NCBI GenBank assembly: GCA_016714465.1
Contig: JADKDT010000005.1
Span: 1 to 64,000, forward strand
DNA length: 64,000 nt
Source: Candidatus Brachythrix odensensis
GTDB taxonomy: Bacteria > Chloroflexota > Anaerolineae > J036 > Brachytrichaceae
Reading direction: 5' to 3'
Every line of letters begins with the position of its first letter. The stretch's first letter is position 1. Below are positions 1 through 7,500 of the stretch, in pieces. The notes under the pieces were generated by a model that was not told the origin of the DNA, made no database searches, and was given only the letters and a program-made list of their open reading frames with translations. The position numbers and the translations under genes were made by a program.

Positions 1-1
1 C

Positions 2-1509
2 CTCATCGCCGAGTGCCGCCAGGAAGTCTCGTCCTTCAACCCCGTCCCCAGCCACTACGCCGACTTCGACGTCCTGGCCGGCGACGCCCTCATCGACTAC
101 CACCGCCGCGTGCGGGATGAGGTCGGCGGGGCGCTGAGCGTCTTCGACCTGCACCCCGACCTGCGCCTCGTCCCGGCCCTGAGCGCCCGGGCCATCACCT
201 CCGGCGGAACCCTGGCCGCCGCCGACTGGCAGCGCCTCGCCCGCGAGTGGCTGGAGGCCCTGCGCGCCGCCGGACCGGTCGATGGCGCCTATTTCTGCCT
301 GCACGGCGCGATGTCGGCCGAGGGCGAGGACGACCCCGAGGGCTACCTGCTCCAGGAGGCGCGGGCCATCCTCGGCGAGCGCATCCCCATCGTCGTCTCG
401 CTCGATCTGCACGGCGTGCTCACCGAGCGCATGCTCCAGCACAGCGACGTCACCGTCGTCTATCACACCTACCCGCACATCGACTTCTTCAGCACCGGCC
501 AGCGCTCGGCCCGGGCCCTGCTGCGCGTCCTGTCCGGCGAGGTCAGGCCGGTCAGCGCGCTGGTGCCCGTGCCCGCCCTCGTCCGCGGCGATGAGCTGAT
601 CACCGAGACCGGCGCGATCCGCTTCGCCGTCCAGCGCGCCCAGGCCGTCGAGGCCTCGCCCGGCGGCATCGCGGCGGCCCTGATGTGGGGCAACCCCTTC
701 ACCGATGTCCCCGACCTGCGCACCAACAGCCTGGTCACCGTCGACGGCGACCCGGCCCGGGCCGAGCGCGAGGCGATCGCATCGCCAACCTGTTCTGGGA
801 GCAGCACGAGAAGATGCGCGTGCCGCTGACCTCCATGGCCGACGCGGCCCGGATCGCGCTCGAAACCCTGCCGGCCTCCACGAAAGTCAAGCCGGCGACC
901 GTTGTGCTCGTCGATGCCGCCGACGCGACCAGCTCGGGCGCGAGCGGCGACAGCCTGGCCATCGTCCAGGCCCTGCTGGCCGCCGGCTACCCCGGGCGAA
1001 CCCTGGCCCCGGTCGTCGATGCGCCGGCGGTCGAGGCCGCCTTCGCCGCCGGCATCGGCGCGCGGGTGCGGGTGTCCGTGGGCGGTTCGCTCGATCGGGG
1101 GCGCTTCGCTCCGCTGCCCATCGAGGCCCAGGTGCGGCTGTTGTCGGATGGCGAGTTTCTGAGCGAGACCACCCGCTCGTCCTGGCACGCCGGCCGCACG
1201 GCCGTGCTCGAGGCCGGGAGCTACACCTACATCGTCACCAGCCGGGCGGTGAGCCTCTTCGACCGGGCCTTGTTCTACGCCCATGGTTGCGACCCGCGCG
1301 CGTTTGACTGCGTGGTGGTCAAATCGCCCCAGTGCGAGCCGCACATGTTCCGCGAAGGGTCAACCCGCTATGTCGATGTCGACGCGCCCGGCGCGACCAG
1401 CGCCAACCTGCTCAGCCTGCCGTATCGCCGCTGCGCCCGGCCGATCTTCCCGCTCGACCCCGGAGTGACCTTCACGCCCCGCGCCCAGATTTTTCAGCGG
1501 CCGAGGTAG
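2..1509 (+). CDS. MlrC-like M81 family metallopeptidase (5' end outside window, one frameshift)
   Basis: Zinc peptidase of the M81 (microcystinase C/MlrC) family; characterised members cleave linearised microcystin, but most homologues, including this one, have no known substrate. The frame is already open at base 2 (reads ECRQEVSSFNPVPSHY, the family's N-terminal region), so the true start lies left of the window. Seen further on are FCLHGAM, SLDLHG and VVYHTYPHID, which carry the His/Asp residues conserved as metal ligands in the family, and the C-terminal MlrC_C-type part beginning VLVDAADATSSGASGD. Near base 776 the frame changes: the upstream part ends ...AEREA and RIANLFWEQHEKM continues in the next frame. 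Adding one base (GCG-CAT-CGC) restores one protein of about 500 residues. Assembly error is more likely than decay because both halves are intact. Family assignment is firm; function is not. Confidence 0.85.
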
Positions 1510-1512
1510 GGG

Positions 1513-1561
1513 GTTTATCCGCAGATTCACGCAGATTCGCGCCGATTTCTTTTCTGTATCC
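1513..1561 (+). repeat. CCGCAGATTACGCAGATT-type repeat, copy 1
   Basis: Reads TTTATCCGCAGATTCACGCA followed by GATTCGCGCCGATTTC. The same word recurs as a palindromic pair at 3276-3366 and as an inverted pair at 4091-4138 and 4520-4564. This copy separates the M81 peptidase from the VOC gene and marks the left edge of the accessory island. Confidence 0.7.
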
Positions 1562-1581
1562 AATTAGCTTAGGAGGTTCGA

Positions 1582-2070
1582 ATGCAAAAGATTGTCACTT
1601 TCCTGTGGTTTAACGACCAGGCAAAAGAAGCGGTAGATTTGTATGTATCGCTGTTTGAAAATGCAAAAATCGTTGGCGCATCGTATTTGACAGAGTCAGT
1701 GGCAAAAGCAGCCGGAAAGAACCCCGGAGATTTGTCAACCGTGGACTTTGAACTGAATGGCCAAAACTTCACTGCGCTCAATGGTGGTCCGATGTTCACT
1801 TTTAGTGAGGCTATTTCTATTTTGGTGTATTGCAAGACCCAGGAAGAAATTGACAAGTTATGGGAAGCGCTATCCGAAGGCGGCGAAGAAGTTTCTTGCG
1901 GATGGCTTAAAGATAGATTTGGCTTAACATGGCAGATTGTCCCGGAAAGCCTGGACATCATGATGCGTGATCCAGACACTGCTAAAGCGGATCGGGTTGG
2001 CGCTGCCATGCTGAGCATGGGGAAACTGAATATACGCGAGCTTGAAAACGCCTACAATTCCGCGGAATAG
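1582..2070 (+). CDS. VOC-superfamily protein (PhnB / 3-demethylubiquinone methyltransferase-like)
   Basis: A 162-residue protein of the glyoxalase/bleomycin-resistance (VOC) superfamily, PhnB-like subgroup. Seen: N-terminal KIVTFLWFNDQAKEAVDLYVSLF, the GxSxLTES-type turn, FELNGQNFTALNGGP and FTFSEAISILVYC in mid protein, and a C-terminal CGWLKDRFGLTWQIVPE, all typical of this subgroup. Family members usually bind a metal or small molecule as dimers; the real substrate is unknown. The start at 1582 is set by a strong ribosome binding site (TTAGGAGG, 1571-1578). Codon use is markedly more AT-rich (AAA, TTT, GAA) than in all neighbouring genes, and the gene sits inside a repeat-rich island with toxin-antitoxin genes, so recent horizontal acquisition is likely (inference). 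Confidence 0.85.
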   Translation: MQKIVTFLWFNDQAKEAVDLYVSLFENAKIVGASYLTESVAKAAGKNPGDLSTVDFELNGQNFTALNGGPMFTFSEAISILVYCKTQEEIDKLWEALSEGGEEVSCGWLKDRFGLTWQIVPESLDIMMRDPDTAKADRVGAAMLSMGKLNIRELENAYNSAE

Positions 2071-2112
2071 TTCAGATACATGACGTCAAGGGATAGTCAC
2101 CTAAATCGTAAC

Positions 2113-2394
2113 TGCTCAGGCCATGGGCGGCGCGCACTACCCACGCCTGTCATCCTGAGCGCGGCACATCGAGATGGAGCTTCACGGTGCGTAACGGCCG
2201 CGCGAAGGACCCCTGTGACGTTGCGCAGAAGCATCGGAAATCGGCATCAATACGCGTATGCCGATCCACCCATGCCCGGGGTGACGTCACAGGGGTCCTT
2301 CGTGCGCCCCCATCGTACGTCGCTGCCAAAACTCCATGGGGCGCACTCAGGATGACATGGGCGGGGGTGCACGCGCTTGTGGCCTGAGCTGTTA
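2113..2394. mobile_element. Palindromic MITE-like element, copy 1
   Basis: This fills the gap 2071-2447, which holds no convincing gene. Outer inverted ends: GCTCAGGCCATGGGCGG on the left against the reverse complement of CATGGGCGGG...GGCCTGAGC on the right. Inner ends are TCATCCTGAGCGC (2150-2162) against GCGCACTCAGGATGA (2341-2355). Further inside, GAAGGACCCCTGTGACGT pairs with ACGTCACAGGGGTCCTTC, so the whole segment can fold into a long interrupted hairpin. A second, diverged copy lies in the opposite orientation at about 4143-4490. No transposase is encoded. Short frames inside are by-products of the repeat. Confidence 0.65.
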
Positions 2395-2420
2395 CCCTAA
2401 ATCAATTAGCCCAGCGCCAA

Positions 2421-2445
2421 TGCATACTTTGAGATATAGTATGCA
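2421..2445 (+). promoter_or_regulatory. Promoter and operator of the first toxin-antitoxin module
   Basis: Inverted repeat TGCATACT (2421-2428) / AGTATGCA (2438-2445) enclosing a -10-like TATAGT (2435-2440), which ends 7 bases before the antitoxin ATG at 2448. This is the expected layout for autorepression by a ribbon-helix-helix antitoxin; the mRNA would be leaderless or nearly so. Confidence 0.6.
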
Positions 2446-2447
2446 TC

Positions 2448-2693
2448 ATGAAGACACGAGTGACCATCACCCTGGACCCCGGCGTGGTGCGCAAGGCCAA
2501 GGCGGCGGCCCGCCTCCGGCACACGAACCTGTCAGCCCTGATAGAAGGCCTCCTGGTCCAAACCACCCGGCGCGGGGCTGCGCGCCCAACCAGCTTCACC
2601 CGAAAGTGGACCGGCAAGTTTGACGTCCGCCCATCGGATGGCGACCCGCTCTTGGACGCGCTCAAAGACAAATACGGGCTGGCCGACAAGTGA
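2448..2693 (+). CDS. Ribbon-helix-helix type antitoxin (DUF6364-like), partner of PIN toxin
   Basis: An 81-residue protein beginning MKTRVTITLDPGVVRKAKAAARLRHTN: a short beta strand (RVTITLD) followed by two helices, the shape of a ribbon-helix-helix DNA-binding domain. It resembles the DUF6364 antitoxins that usually precede PIN toxins. The C-terminal half (SFTRKWTGKFDVRPSDGDPL) would be the toxin-neutralising tail. The stop (TGA, 2691-2693) overlaps the GTG start of the PIN toxin (GTGA), so the two are translationally coupled. An inverted repeat with a -10 box lies directly upstream and is the likely autoregulatory operator. Fold and pairing are well supported; the exact family name is from memory. 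Confidence 0.8.
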   Translation: MKTRVTITLDPGVVRKAKAAARLRHTNLSALIEGLLVQTTRRGAARPTSFTRKWTGKFDVRPSDGDPLLDALKDKYGLADK

Positions 2694-3100
2694 AGATCCT
2701 GATCGACGCCAACATCCTGCTCGATGTCGCCCTGAATCGCCCGGCGTTTGTCGCCGACAGCGTCCGGATCCTCGACTGGGCCGAGCTGAATCCCGGTCAG
2801 GCCGCAGTGGCTTGGCATTCCATCGCCAACGTCTCCTATCTCCTCAAGCAGGATGCCCGCGGCTTCCTGGCCGACCTGCTGGCGATTGTTGAGGTCGCTG
2901 CGGGCGACACGGCCTCGGTTCGTCAGGCTCTGGCCATGCCAACCCGCGACTTCGAGGATGCCCTGCAGGTCGCCGCGGCGATCACCTTTGGCGCCGACCT
3001 CATCGTTACCCGCGACATCGCAGACTTCAGGAAGCTGCCGATCGCGGCTGTGACCCAAGCCAGATTCGTGTCCGATTACATGACCGACGCGCCAGAATAG
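2690..3100 (+). CDS. PIN-domain ribonuclease toxin (VapC-like)
   Basis: A 136-residue PIN domain. Seen: MKILIDANILLDVALNRPAF, with the first catalytic Asp in LIDANILLD, and later acidic residues in DFEDALQVAAAITFGADLIVTRDIADF, the conserved D-x-x-x-A...TRD signature. Such toxins are Mg-dependent RNases that cut tRNA or rRNA when released from the antitoxin. The start is the GTG at 2690, which overlaps the antitoxin stop by four bases; this choice gives the canonical KILIDAN N-terminus. It appears intact and so probably functional. Module 2, at 3372-4013, is convergent to it. Confidence 0.88.
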   Translation: MKILIDANILLDVALNRPAFVADSVRILDWAELNPGQAAVAWHSIANVSYLLKQDARGFLADLLAIVEVAAGDTASVRQALAMPTRDFEDALQVAAAITFGADLIVTRDIADFRKLPIAAVTQARFVSDYMTDAPE

Positions 3101-3161
3101 CCTGACACGGTCCCGCTGCACCCATCTCGAGCCCGCATCCCGGAGGGGTGCCCGAAGGTAG

Positions 3162-3191
3162 CCGGGGTGTCGAGCGCAGCGAGACCCCCGG
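3162..3191. repeat. Small hairpin built on GTCGAGCGCAGCGAGAC
   Basis: CCGGGGTGTCGAGCG followed by CAGCGAGACCCCCGG, an imperfect palindrome just after the PIN toxin. The core GTCGAGCGCAGCGAGAC is a palindromic word seen in many environmental genomes (recollection). It could act as a weak terminator for the TA operon. Confidence 0.45.
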
Positions 3192-3275
3192 AAACGTAAC
3201 GCCCGCGCGCGCCGCGGCCACGTGCGCGCGCAAACGCAACGTCGTTTGTCCCGCCACGATTCGCGGCGGGCAGCG

Positions 3276-3366
3276 GGAGGATCTATCCGCAGATTACGCC
3301 GATTCGCGCCGATTTCCTTTCTATATTCAAATCAGCGGAAATCGGCGTAATCTGCGGATAGATTCC
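3276..3366. repeat. CCGCAGATTACGCAGATT-type repeat, palindromic pair (copies 2 and 3)
   Basis: Left arm CTATCCGCAGATTACGCC...GATTTCC (about 3283-3318), right arm GGAAATCGGCGTAATCTGCG...TAG (about 3337-3362), with an AT-rich loop between. The structure lies exactly between the stops of the two convergent toxin genes and could serve as a bidirectional terminator. Confidence 0.65.
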
Positions 3367-3371
3367 TGTGC

Positions 3372-3787
3372 CTACCGTGCCAACCACTCGACCGACACCA
3401 GCGCCTCGACCGTCCTGAACTCCGGGTCGCCGGTCAGGATCGTCGCCCCCATCTCCTGGGCGGCGGCGACGACAAAGGCGTCGGCATACGAGATGGCGTG
3501 GGATGCCTTGATGTGCGCGGCGGCCAGCACGCGCTCGCGGGTGGCCTCCAGGATCTGGATAGGCAGTTGCTCGACCGCGTTCAGCGCCATCTGTGCCTGG
3601 ACCAAGCCCCGTTCGCGTTCGGTGATGTAGACCAGCTCGCCCAAGTTGATGGCCGACAAGAAAACCTGGGCCCGGCCCAGGCTGGCCTGCTCAACACCGC
3701 CCGCACCCGGGCCGCGCCGGCCTCATCCCCGAGGTGAGCGAGCAAGGCGAAACTGTCGAGCACGTAGCGGCTAGCGCTTGCGGTCAC
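3372..3787 (-). CDS. PIN-domain toxin of module 2, interrupted by a one-base frameshift
   Basis: Read from the GTG at 3787: MTASASRYVLDSFALLAHLGDEAGAARVRAVL, a PIN N-terminus with Asp in VLDSFALLA. After about 3692 the frame must change to continue as EQASLGRAQVFLSAINLGELVYITERERG and end with SYADAFVVAAAQEMGATILTGDPEF, the conserved PIN C-terminal half (YADAF, TGDPEF). One extra base (TTG-GAG-CAG) reunites the two halves into a normal ~137-residue toxin. If the frameshift is real, the toxin is dead and the antitoxin is an orphan; if it is an assembly error, this is a normal VapC. The start overlaps the antitoxin gene by 17 bases. Confidence 0.75.
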
Positions 3788-4013
3788 GCCCGCGCTCCCT
3801 GACGTGCTCGGCGACGACGGCGCGGGTCAGCGACGCGCCGGCCGTCAGAATGCCAGCCGAGGCCGCAATCGGGTCGTCGAAGGCGGGCAGGATCGACAGC
3901 ACGCCGCCGTAGTCGACGATCCGCACGTGCGAGCCAGGCTTGAGCCGGTATTTCGCGCGCATCGCGGCCGGGATCACCACCCACCCCTTGGATGAAATCG
4001 TGAGTTGCGTCAT
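3771..4013 (-). CDS. AbrB/MazE/SpoVT-type antitoxin (VapB-like) of module 2
   Basis: An 80-residue protein with the swapped-hairpin DNA-binding sequence MTQLTISSKGWVVIPAAMRAKYRLKPGSHVRIVDYGG, the standard AbrB-like fold (SSKGxVVIPxxMRxKYxLKPG). The C-terminal 40 residues (AGILTAGASLTRAVVAEHVRERGRD) would wrap the PIN toxin. It precedes and overlaps the PIN gene, the normal VapBC order. A ribosome binding site (ACGGAGG) precedes ATG 4013, and an inverted repeat GTTATAC/GTATAAC lies upstream at 4034-4061. Confidence 0.88.
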   Translation of the reverse strand: MTQLTISSKGWVVIPAAMRAKYRLKPGSHVRIVDYGGVLSILPAFDDPIAASAGILTAGASLTRAVVAEHVRERGRDRKR

Positions 4014-4033
4014 GGGTCTCGCCTCCGTGTGAT

Positions 4034-4061
4034 GTTATACATTCAGATACGAAAGTATAAC
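4034..4061 (-). promoter_or_regulatory. Operator/promoter of module 2 (GTTATAC...GTATAAC)
   Basis: A 7-base inverted repeat GTTATAC (4034-4040) and GTATAAC (4055-4061) that overlaps minus-strand -10-like words (TATACT at 4054-4059). Its position upstream of the AbrB-type antitoxin suggests autorepression. A second small hairpin, CCGACCA...TGGTCGG, follows at 4063-4086. Confidence 0.5.
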
Positions 4062-4090
4062 TCCGACCAGCATACTACTTGGTCGGCGCG

Positions 4091-4138
4091 GGAGGATCTG
4101 TCCACAGATTACGCAGATTTCCGCTGATTTGTGATTCC
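4091..4138 (+). repeat. CCGCAGATTACGCAGATT-type repeat, copy 4
   Basis: GGATCTGTCCACAGATTACG then CAGATTTCCGCTGATTTGTG. It forms an inverted pair with copy 5 (4520-4564), and the two bracket palindromic element copy 2. Confidence 0.65.
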
Positions 4139-4142
4139 TCAG

Positions 4143-4490
4143 GCAAGTGCCGGCGTGCAATGCTGACGGCCTCAGCGCCAACGTTGTCCAAGCGTACGGC
4201 GTTAGGATTCTTCGCGCCGCCCTTCACAATTGTCATCCTGAGTGCGCCCCACGGAGTTTTGGCAGGAACGAACGACGGGGGCGCACGAAGGAGCCCTGTT
4301 GCGTATCCCCGTGTATGCGAATATCGGCAACAGCGAACTGATGCCGATCCACGCTTCATTCTGCCGTACGTCACAGGGGTCCTTCGCGCGCCCCTGTACG
4401 CGCTTGCCTGCGAGCGCTCGGTGGGGCGCACTCAGGATGACATTCGCTGGGGTGCGCGCCGCCCATGGCCTGCGGATGTGCACCAATTTG
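4143..4490. mobile_element. Palindromic MITE-like element, copy 2 (inverted relative to copy 1)
   Basis: Together with its flanking repeats this accounts for the gene-free stretch 4014-4599. Inner inverted ends TCATCCTGAGTGCGCCCCAC (about 4232-4251) and GTGGGGCGCACTCAGGATGA (about 4421-4440). Central words AAGGAGCCCTGTTGCGTA and TACGTCACAGGGGTCCTTCG match the inside of copy 1. The right flank GGTGCGCGCCGCCCATGGCC is the reverse complement of copy 1's left flank, so the two copies face opposite ways around the toxin-antitoxin genes. No protein-coding content. Confidence 0.62.
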
Positions 4491-4519
4491 AATCAGGAAA
4501 CATCGCCGACAGCAATACA

Positions 4520-4564
4520 AGACAATCGGCGCAAATCTGCGTAATCTGCGGATAGAAAAAGATC
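4520..4564 (-). repeat. CCGCAGATTACGCAGATT-type repeat, copy 5
   Basis: GACAATCGGCGCAAATCTGC followed by GTAATCTGCGGATAG. On the minus strand it reads the same as copies 1, 2 and 4. It ends about a dozen bases before the helicase promoter. Confidence 0.65.
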
Positions 4565-4576
4565 CGCCCTCCGGCA

Positions 4577-4582
4577 TACAAT
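4577..4582 (+). promoter_or_regulatory. -10-like TACAAT box of the Lhr helicase gene
   Basis: TACAAT 17 bases before the ATG at 4600; no Shine-Dalgarno sequence between them. It matches the same box seen before PHP, sucC, BTAD and GNAT genes in this window. Confidence 0.5.
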
Positions 4583-4599
4583 CCCAATGGAAGTACGCC

Positions 4600-7500
4600 A
4601 TGCCCGACCCTGACCCGCTCGCCGCCTTCTCTGTCGCCGTCCGCGAATGGTTCGCCGCCACGCTCGGCGCGCCCACGCCCCCGCAAGCCCAGGGCTGGCC
4701 GGCCATCCAACGGGGCGAACACACCCTCATCCTCGCCCCCACCGGCTCGGGCAAGACCCTGGCCGCCTTCCTGTGGGGGATCGACCAGATCCTGCGCGAC
4801 AGCGCCGAGACCGGCGTGCGCCTGCTCTACATTTCGCCGCTCAAGGCCCTCAACAACGACGTCGAGCGCAACCTGCGCGCGCCGCTCGAGGGCATCCGGG
4901 CCGTCGCCGCCAAAAACGGCCAGCACCTGCCCGCCGTCCGGGTCATGGTCCGCACCGGCGACACCCCGGCCAGCGCCCGGGCCCAGATGGTCAAGCGCCC
5001 GCCGCACATCCTCATCACCACCCCCGAGTCGCTGTATCTCATGCTGACCAGCCCGAAGGCGCGCGAGATGTTCCGCGGCACGCGCAGCGTCATCGTCGAT
5101 GAGATCCACACCCTGGTCGGCAACAAGCGCGGCGCCCACCTCGCCCTCACCCTCGAGCGCCTGGCACATCTGGCCCGGCAACCCGTCCAACGCATCGGGC
5201 TCTCGGCCACAGTGCGCCCGCTCGTGGAAGCGGCGAGGTTTCTGGGCGGATGCGAAACCAGGGCCCTGAGCTTGTCGAAGGGCCCGGTGGATGGTTCACC
5301 TGACGACGGGGCCCTTCGACAAGCTCAGGGCCCCTCCCTGCGTCCCGTCACCATCGTCAACGCCCACTACCCGAAAGCCCTCGACCTCGAGGTCGTCACC
5401 GCCGTCGACGATTTCCGCTCGCTGCCGGGCGAGACGATCTGGCCCTCGATCATCCCGCGCGTGCTGGCCGAGATCTACCAACACCGAACCACCCTCATCT
5501 TCGCCAATAACCGGCGCCTGGCCGAGCGCACCGCCGATCGGCTCAACACCCAGCTCGCCGCCGAGCGCAACGAGGAGATCGAGCCGGGCAGCCTCGCCGC
5601 CCTCGCCCCGGGCGGGCTCGCCCGCGATCGGGGCATGTTCGCCATCGGGACCGAGGGGCCGTTTCGCGCCCACCACGGCAGCGTCTCCAAGGAGGCCCGC
5701 CGGCAGATGGAGGAGGACCTCAAGGCCGGCCGCCTGCCCGCCCTGATCGGGACCAGCTCGCTCGAGCTCGGGATCGACATCGGGACCGTCGACATGGTCG
5801 TCCAGCTTCAGTCCCCGCGCAGCGTGTCGCAGGGTCTGCAACGCGTTGGACGCTCGGGTCATCTCGTTGGACAGACCAGCCGCGGGCGGATCTACGCCAC
5901 CTACCGCGAGGACCTCATGGAGGCGGCCGCAATCACCCGGGGCATGCTCGAGCAGGATGTCGAGGAGACCGCCGCGCCCCAGAACGCCCTCGACGTGCTC
6001 GCCCAGCAGGTCGTGGCCATGGTCGCGGTCGAGGACTGGGCGGTCGGCGACCTCTACGCCCTCGTCCGCGGGGCCTGGCCGTATCACGCTCTGTCCGAGG
6101 CCTCCTTCCGGGCCACCCTCGACATGCTGGCCGGCAAGTATTACTTCGACGCCTCCGACGCCAAACAGGCCTCGGCCCTGCGGGCCAAGATCGCCTGGGA
6201 CAAGACCCGCGACACGCTCACCCGCCTGCCCGGCACGCGCATGGCCGCCATGGGCACCGTCGGGACCATCCCCGACACCGGCCAGTTCGGGGCCTATCTC
6301 GCGGATGGCAAAACGCGGTTGGGCGAACTGGACGAGGAGTTTGTCTTCGAGACCCGCCCGGGCGACACCTTTCTGCTCGGCAGCAACGTGTGGCGGGTGA
6401 CCGAGATCAAGGACGACCGCATCCTGGTCACCGACGCGGCCGGGGCCACGCCCCGCATGCCGTTCTGGCACGGCGAGCAGGCCCACCGGCCCTACGAACT
6501 CGGCCAGCGCATCGGGCGTTTCCGGCGGGACGTGGTCGACAGGCTGGCTCAGGATTCCTCGGGCGGGGCCCTTCGACAAGCTCAGGGCCCCGTCTTTCCG
6601 GAGGTCCAGGCCTGGCTGCGCCAGGACTACCGCCTCGACGAGCGCTCGGCCCGCAACCTGGTCGAGCACGTCCAGCGCCAGCTCGACGCGGTCGGGGTGA
6701 TCTCGTCCGACACAACGTTCGTGGTCGAGTCCTTCGAGAACGAGGCCGGCGACCCGCACCTGGTCATCCACTCGCCGCTCGGCGGGCGGGTCAATGGGGC
6801 CTGGGCCCTGGCCCTGGCCAGCCTGCTCCGCGACCGCACCGGCGTCTCGCCCGACATGCAGGCCAGCGACGACGGGATCATCTTCCGCTTCCCCCAGTCC
6901 GATCGCGAGCCGCCGACCGACCTGGCCCGGGCCCTCGGCCCGGCCGAAGCCCGCGAGCGCCTGCTCCGCCAGCTGCCCGGCTCGGCCGTCTTTGGCGCGC
7001 AGTTCCGCAAGAACGCCGCCCGGGCCCTGCTGCTCAGCAAGCCGCGCGGGGCGAAGCGGGTGCCGTTCTGGCTGCAGCGGCTCAAGGCCAAGGACCTCCT
7101 GGCGATGGTGAGCGGGATGGGCGATTTCCCGATCGTGGTCGAGACCTACCGCGACTGCCTGCGGGATGTCTTCGACGTGCCGCACCTCGAGGAGATGCTG
7201 ACCGGCATCCAATCGGGGGCGATCCAGGTGGTCAACATCGAGACCGCCACGCCCTCGCCGATCGCGGCCGGGCTGCTCTACAACTTCAGCAGCCAGTATT
7301 TGTACGAGTGGGATGCGCCCAAGGCCGAGCGCCAGCTCAACGCCCTGGCCTTGCCGCGCGCCGCCCTGGTCGAGGTGCTCAAGGGCACGCCCCTGGCCGA
7401 CCTGCTCAAACCCGAGGCCGTGGCCGAGGTCGCCGCGCGCGCCCAGCACCTCGGGCCCGGCGTGCAGCCGCGCACGGCCGAGGAGCTCGTCCTCATGCTG

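Noticed and set aside
2080..2623. Small frames in the gap before the antitoxin
   Set aside because: They lie inside the palindromic element and change with its two copies; no protein-like pattern.
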